From Megamonas sp. UBA1799 (lineage in GTDB: Bacteria > Bacillota > Negativicutes > Selenomonadales > Selenomonadaceae), in assembly GCA_002319815.1 (NCBI GenBank), contig DCFR01000082.1, forward strand, positions 1 through 25,889: 25,889 nucleotides of DNA. Reading direction: 5' to 3'. Below, in pieces: positions 22,230-25,889 of the stretch (within the stretch, counting starts at the first letter, position 1; each line of letters opens with the position of its first letter). The position numbers were made by a program, and so were the translations under genes. The notes beneath the pieces are model-generated. The model did not search any database. It was not told the origin of the DNA and was given only the letters and a program-made list of their open reading frames with translations.

Positions 22230-23357
22230 TCAATGCGCCAGCAGGGCGAGCATGATGCCGCCGGAGATGGCCGTGCCGAAGACGCCGGCGAGGTTTGGCC
22301 CCATAGCATGCATGATGAGAAAATTGCGGCGGTTTTCCTGCTGCCCGACCAGATGGGAGACGCGGGCAGCAATCGGCACCGATGCTATACCCGCCGATCC
22401 GATGAGCGGATTGATCCGACCGTGGGTCAGTTTGCACATGATGCGCGCGCAGAGGACGCCGGAGCCGGTACCGCATACAAAAGCCACGAGCCCCAGCGCG
22501 ATGATAAGCAGCGTGTTCGGCGTGAGAAAAGTATCTGCGGCCATCGTGGAACCGATGGCGACGGTGAGGACCAAAGTGACGATGTTCAGCAAAGCATTTG
22601 AGGCCGTCTCAGCGAGGCGTTCGACGCACAGCGATTCACGCAGCAGGTTTCCCAGCATGAGCATGGTGAGCAGCGGGGCGACCGGCGGCAGAAAGAGATT
22701 GACAATGATAGCGATGACGACCGGGAAGACGATCTTTTCCAGACGCGATACATAGCGCGGTTGTTTCATGATGATATTGCGTTCTTTTTTTGTCGTCAGC
22801 AGACGCATGACCGGCGGCTGAATCAGAGGCATAAGGGCCATGTAGGAATAGGCGGCGACAGAAATCTGCGGCAGCAGGTGCGGAGCGAGTTTCATCGTCG
22901 TGTAAATGGCCATCGGACCGTCCGCACCGCCGATAATACCGATGGAACAGGCCTCGGCCAGACTGAAGCCGCACAGTTTGGCGCCGATGAGGGCGACAAA
23001 TATGCCGAGGTGGGCCGCCGCTCCCAGAATCACCAGACTGGGGTTGGCAATCATCGGGCCGAAGTCCGTCATAGCGCCTACGCCCAGAAAAATAAGCGGC
23101 GGCAGGATCAGCTTTTCTACGCCTTGATAGGCGTAGTAGAAAAGGCCGCCTTCTTTGGTGAGTTCCGAGCCCGGTACATTGGCGACGATACAGGCCAGAC
23201 CAATGCCGACGAGCAGGAACGGCTCATATTTCCGGATAATGCCCAGGTAGAGCAGAACGCCGCCGACCACGATCATGACGATGTTTCCTATGCTGATAGA
23301 CATGAGGCCCGTCTGATTGAGCAGCTCGGTTGCCAGCGTAACAAGTAAATTTTCCAT
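22230..23357 (-). CDS. oadB: OadB-type sodium-pump decarboxylase beta subunit (orphan)
   Basis: A multi-spanning membrane protein of 375 residues from the family of beta subunits of sodium-translocating oxaloacetate, methylmalonyl-CoA, malonate and glutaconyl-CoA decarboxylases. The segment IGIIGGADGPMAIY carries Asp146, matching the sodium-binding aspartate of OadB. NPLIGSAGIASVPIAARVSH is the second conserved sodium/carboxybiotin region. In characterised pumps this subunit decarboxylates carboxybiotin and exports sodium. Here no carboxyltransferase or biotin-carrier gene is adjacent, so it either uses partners encoded elsewhere or works as a carboxylate transporter. It is preceded on the same strand by the small OadG-like protein (33-base gap). 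GAGGA lies upstream of its ATG. Confidence 0.88.
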   Translation of the reverse strand: MENLLVTLATELLNQTGLMSISIGNIVMIVVGGVLLYLGIIRKYEPFLLVGIGLACIVANVPGSELTKEGGLFYYAYQGVEKLILPPLIFLGVGAMTDFGPMIANPSLVILGAAAHLGIFVALIGAKLCGFSLAEACSIGIIGGADGPMAIYTTMKLAPHLLPQISVAAYSYMALMPLIQPPVMRLLTTKKERNIIMKQPRYVSRLEKIVFPVVIAIIVNLFLPPVAPLLTMLMLGNLLRESLCVERLAETASNALLNIVTLVLTVAIGSTMAADTFLTPNTLLIIALGLVAFVCGTGSGVLCARIMCKLTHGRINPLIGSAGIASVPIAARVSHLVGQQENRRNFLIMHAMGPNLAGVFGTAISGGIMLALLAH

Positions 23358-23390
23358 ATATGGATTCCTCGATTCTGTAAAAGGCAGAAG

Positions 23391-23546
23391 TTAATGTTTT
23401 TTCTCTTCAACGATTTCTCCTAAACGGTTCAGTTGAGGAAAGAAATACAGGATGACGCCGATAAAAGAAATAAAAATAAAGCTGAGAGCAAAGTCGATGC
23501 CGCTTAAAACCAATGCACCGCCAATGGTATCTGGTAAAATATTCAT
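23391..23546 (-). CDS. Small OadG-like membrane protein (51 residues)
   Basis: A short gene with a very strong ribosome site (GGAGGAGG just upstream on the minus strand) and a complete frame ending in TAA. The product starts MNILPDTIGGALVLSGIDFA. One hydrophobic segment spans about residues 11-36, followed by a charged tail ending EEKKH. Size, topology and position directly before oadB match the gamma-type small subunits (OadG-related) that anchor sodium-pump decarboxylases, but it lacks the long proline-rich and histidine-containing tail of classical OadG. It lies 19 bases after the thioesterase gene, so all three form one operon. Confidence 0.72.
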   Translation of the reverse strand: MNILPDTIGGALVLSGIDFALSFIFISFIGVILYFFPQLNRLGEIVEEKKH

Positions 23547-23565
23547 GATTTTTCCTCCTCCTTAA

Positions 23566-23991
23566 TTAAGCGTGACGGTTGACAAGGAACCGGGTCCGCT
23601 GCGCGGCTTTCTTTTCGATGGCCGTTCGGGGCAGTACCGCTCGTCGATGCATGCCGTGTCCAATGTCTCCTTGTTCATCCCAAGCTTTGATTTCCAGCAG
23701 GACTTCATTACGGTCAATCGCAACAATGGTCGTTCGGACGGTGACCGTCATGCCCAGACTGGTCGGCGCCGTATGGGTGAAACTGATGGATGTTCCCACG
23801 CTGATATAATCGTCCGGCAGATAAGGATCAATGGTCTGAATACCCGCTTCAATCGCCATGTGGATGAGCTTGGGGGTCGCCAGAAGATTTTTCAGCTCGC
23901 TGGGATAGGTGTCCGAGGTATCTGTGTGCTGTATGACCTTACTGTACATAGAATTTTGTCCAACTGAAATGTAGTCAGCTAAATTCAACAT
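23566..23991 (-). CDS. Hotdog-fold thioesterase, FlK-like
   Basis: A 141-residue protein of the FlK (fluoroacetyl-CoA thioesterase)-like hotdog group. Counterparts of the FlK catalytic triad are visible by eye: Thr39 in LLATPKL, Glu48 in MAIEAG and His73 in FTHTAP. The flanking VGTSISFTH and GMTVTVRT match the family, and GMHRRAVL closes the fold. It presumably hydrolyses a short or activated acyl-CoA; fluoroacetyl-CoA itself need not be the substrate. ATG 23991 is chosen because GGAG is 8 bases upstream; a GTG at 24000 would touch that site. It is the first gene of an operon with the OadG-like and OadB genes. Confidence 0.85.
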   Translation of the reverse strand: MLNLADYISVGQNSMYSKVIQHTDTSDTYPSELKNLLATPKLIHMAIEAGIQTIDPYLPDDYISVGTSISFTHTAPTSLGMTVTVRTTIVAIDRNEVLLEIKAWDEQGDIGHGMHRRAVLPRTAIEKKAAQRTRFLVNRHA

Positions 23992-24031
23992 ATAATTCAC
24001 TCCTATAAGCTATATTTGAACGCATGCCCTT

Positions 24032-24060
24032 ATTCTAGTTCAGCTTATCAGAAAAGTAAA
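24032..24060 (-). promoter_or_regulatory. Putative promoter of the thioesterase-oadB operon
   Basis: On the minus strand, TTTACT (24055-24060) and TAGAAT (24032-24037) are 17 bases apart, giving a start near 24025 and a leader of about 35 bases. Both boxes differ from consensus, which would suit activation from the repeats at 24074-24204. Confidence 0.4.
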
Positions 24061-24073
24061 ATAATTTTAATCG

Positions 24074-24204
24074 ATACAAATAATAACTTTTAGGCATAGT
24101 TAGAAAAATATTGCAATTTATTTGGTTATGATTTTGAAAACTATACAAATAATTCTAAAAAGTATCATAAATTCTTTGTATATATATGATAACTTTTAGG
24201 CATA
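24074..24204. repeat. Repeat-rich AT-rich region upstream of the thioesterase operon
   Basis: ATAACTTTTAGGCATA occurs twice exactly, at 24083-24098 and 24189-24204, each followed by a TAGAAA-like extension. ATACAAATAAT occurs at 24074-24084 and 24143-24153, and a near-complement of it (ATTCTTTGTAT) lies at 24171-24181. No gene is present in 24001-24287. The arrangement suggests multiple binding sites for one regulator, with the proximal copy centred about 65 bases upstream of the predicted transcription start. Confidence 0.6.
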
Positions 24205-24245
24205 AATAGAAACCGCTTGCCGAATGGATGCGGGATCATGGCCAT

Positions 24246-24268
24246 AAAAAACAGCCCTTATCGGGCTG
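24246..24268 (-). terminator. Terminator of the EAL/GGDEF gene
   Basis: CAGCCC (24252-24257) and GGGCTG (24263-24268) form a 6-base-pair stem with a five-base loop; on the minus strand it is followed by six Ts. It lies 20 bases past the stop codon. Confidence 0.8.
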
Positions 24269-24287
24269 CTGGTGTTTCAAATGACGG

Positions 24288-25820
24288 TTATTCCATATTT
24301 TCGATGACGAAACTGCTTTGACAAATGGCTTTGGCTTTTTTCTTGATTCCGGCAGCCCGGGCGGCCAGAATAGCGGCAGTGAAAATACGTTGTCCCGGAG
24401 GGACGAACAGCCCAGCCAGTGATACTGACATAAGCGGGAACTGTTCGGGTTGTCCATGACGGTTGGCGGAGACAACAAACTGCCGGGTCTGGTGTTCAGG
24501 GGAATAGAAGTTTTTTATCTGCGCGTCAAAGCGCTGGATCAGAGCGCGGCAAATCGTTTCCAGATCATTGGTTTTGATGACGGCAATAAAATCATCGCCG
24601 CCGATATGCCCCAAAAAAGCGTTTACAGTATAGCGGGTCAGGACTTGCTGCAAAAGACGCGCGGTATGGATCAGTACTTTGTCACCGGCTTCAAAACCGT
24701 AGACGTCGTTATATACCTTGAAGTTATCAAGATCAATATAGATGATTGAAAAAGGCAGAGCGTTCCGCAGCTGCCGGGATAAAACCGTTTCAATCATGTT
24801 ATTGCCCGGCAGACCAGTGAGTGGGTTGGCGTGCTGCGCCTGATTGATTTTCAGACTGGTGGTAATCTGCAGCAGCCGTTTAATAGTTACGGCTCCGTAA
24901 TAATGCCCATTCCGTGTGACGATAATGGAGTCATACGTATGTCTGGTATTGCGCGCCAATGCTTGGGCGGCGGTTTCTTCGATCGATGTATGATAGTCAA
25001 TCTGCAGCGGATGGGGATCCATCAGCAGGCGGATCGGGCGGCCGCTGTAGATGGACATGCCGTACATGGTAGCCAGTTTTTGATAAAAGCAAGCATGGTT
25101 GAGAATACCGACGGGGACATCGTTTTCGACGATGACGGCATCTTCCACCGTATCGGCAACAGAACGAAAATAGTCGATGATGACCTGTCCCCGCGTATCA
25201 GGGGGAAAAGTCTGCTGCGGCGTGGCTATTTTGCCGATTTCCAGATTTTGCAGGGTGCAGTATTGGAAGGGGCTTTTTTGTACCCCCGCCGCTTGAATCC
25301 TTTGCCGAATAGCCGACTGAATGGGCGAGAAACCTGCCTGTGGCCGTCCTAGCAGGAAGCCCTGCCCGTAGTTAATGCCCAGTTCGAGCAAGGCATCAAG
25401 TTCTTCCGGGCGTTCGATGCCTTCGGCAATGGTCGCGATATTCGTGGCCGCGGCAAAATCGGCCAGCGCTTTGACCATGGACTTTTTTATGTGGTTTGTG
25501 TCGATGTTCTGAATAAGGCCAATGTCGAGTTTGATGAATTGCGGCGATATTTGTGTCAGCAGATTGAGACCGCTGTAACCGGCGCCAACATCGTCGATGG
25601 CAATGCGGTAGTTTTGCTGCTGGTAATGGGCCAAGGCTGACTGAAAGCTGGGATAATCCGCAATGGCAGTTTTCTCACTGATTTCAAAAATAATATTTCC
25701 GGCGTTGATGTGGTTTTCCGCCAAAAGTTTTGCCGTGGTCCCCTGATGAAAATTACGGTCATAAAGAATATTGGCGTCGACATTGATAAATAACTCAACT
25801 TTCCCAGCACAAATCGGCAA
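24288..25820 (-). CDS. EAL-CBS-GGDEF protein, 5'-truncated EAL domain
   Basis: A cyclic-di-GMP protein of about 510 residues. Residues 1-165 are an EAL phosphodiesterase domain lacking its first part, including the EAL motif. Later catalytic positions remain: Asn13 (LFINV), Glu46 (FEISE), Asp76-Asp77 (AIDDVGAGYS), Lys97 (IKLD), Glu133 (AEGIE) and Gln153 (GQGF). About 220-335 looks like a CBS pair (DAVIVENDVPVGIL and DSIIVTRNGHYYGAV). The rest is a GGDEF domain with GGDDF at 407-411 in place of GGDEF or GGEEF, and no evident RxxD inhibitory site. The only start is a TTG at 25820 without a good ribosome site; the frame is closed by a TGA at 25851-25853. It may be a broken gene or an assembly or frameshift problem near the window edge. 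Confidence 0.75.
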   Translation of the reverse strand: MPICAGKVELFINVDANILYDRNFHQGTTAKLLAENHINAGNIIFEISEKTAIADYPSFQSALAHYQQQNYRIAIDDVGAGYSGLNLLTQISPQFIKLDIGLIQNIDTNHIKKSMVKALADFAAATNIATIAEGIERPEELDALLELGINYGQGFLLGRPQAGFSPIQSAIRQRIQAAGVQKSPFQYCTLQNLEIGKIATPQQTFPPDTRGQVIIDYFRSVADTVEDAVIVENDVPVGILNHACFYQKLATMYGMSIYSGRPIRLLMDPHPLQIDYHTSIEETAAQALARNTRHTYDSIIVTRNGHYYGAVTIKRLLQITTSLKINQAQHANPLTGLPGNNMIETVLSRQLRNALPFSIIYIDLDNFKVYNDVYGFEAGDKVLIHTARLLQQVLTRYTVNAFLGHIGGDDFIAVIKTNDLETICRALIQRFDAQIKNFYSPEHQTRQFVVSANRHGQPEQFPLMSVSLAGLFVPPGQRIFTAAILAARAAGIKKKAKAICQSSFVIENME

Positions 25821-25889
25821 ATAAAGCCTGAATAAATCTAGTCTGAGAGGTCATCCAATCCCTTAGTTTACTTTTTATGGTTTGTGTGG

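Noticed and set aside
1..25889. CRISPR arrays, tRNA or rRNA genes, transposases or attachment sites
   Set aside because: None recognised on reading; the repeats found are short, two-copy and intergenic.

Overview
The window looks like chromosome of an anaerobic, nitrogen-fixing Bacillota. The strong AGGAGG-type ribosome sites, the clostridial-type nif genes (nifI1/nifI2 between nifH and nifD, a NifD with the roughly 50-residue clostridial insertion, a NifN-NifB fusion, a split homocitrate synthase) and an OadB-type sodium-pump subunit fit best with Negativicutes (Sporomusa/Pelosinus-like) or a related clostridial lineage. That placement is inference. No 16S or other marker is present.

Layout. 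(1) 52-5774, plus strand: an amino-acid salvage cluster with diaminopropionate ammonia-lyase (ygeX), a YgeY-type M20 hydrolase, an SSS sodium:solute symporter and a D-aminoacylase-like amidohydrolase. An intrinsic terminator lies between ygeY and the symporter. (2) 5781-5873: two interlocked terminators for converging transcripts. (3) 5843-7364, minus strand: an AnfO-family nitrogenase accessory gene followed by a gene of unknown function for a protein with six YwqK-like repeats. The pair is divergent from the nif operon. (4) 7371-7831: a control region with direct repeats, a consensus sigma-A promoter overlapped by a palindrome, and a terminator-like hairpin in the nif leader. (5) 7832-20891, plus strand: nifH-nifI1-nifI2-nifD-nifK-nifE-nifN/B-nifV(omega)-nifV(alpha)-modA-modB-modC. 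(6) 21250-22101: dapF. (7) 22230-23991, minus strand: an FlK-like hotdog thioesterase, a 51-residue OadG-like membrane protein and OadB, with no carboxyltransferase or biotin-carrier gene beside them. (8) 24288-25820, minus strand: an EAL-CBS-GGDEF protein lacking the start of its EAL domain.

The nif operon carries dinitrogenase reductase (NifH), the MoFe protein (NifDK), the FeMo-cofactor scaffold and NifB (NifEN-B), homocitrate synthesis (NifV alpha/omega) and molybdate import (ModABC). NifI1/NifI2 are the expected PII-type post-translational switch. nifS, nifU and nifX as separate genes, an electron donor and any nif regulator are absent from the window. The enzyme is a Mo nitrogenase: there is no delta subunit (vnfG/anfG), and the cofactor ligands Cys261 and His480 of NifD are present.

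The least explained parts are the AnfO/repeat-protein pair facing nif, the nif leader hairpin and palindrome, and the thioesterase-OadG-OadB module with its repeat-rich upstream region.
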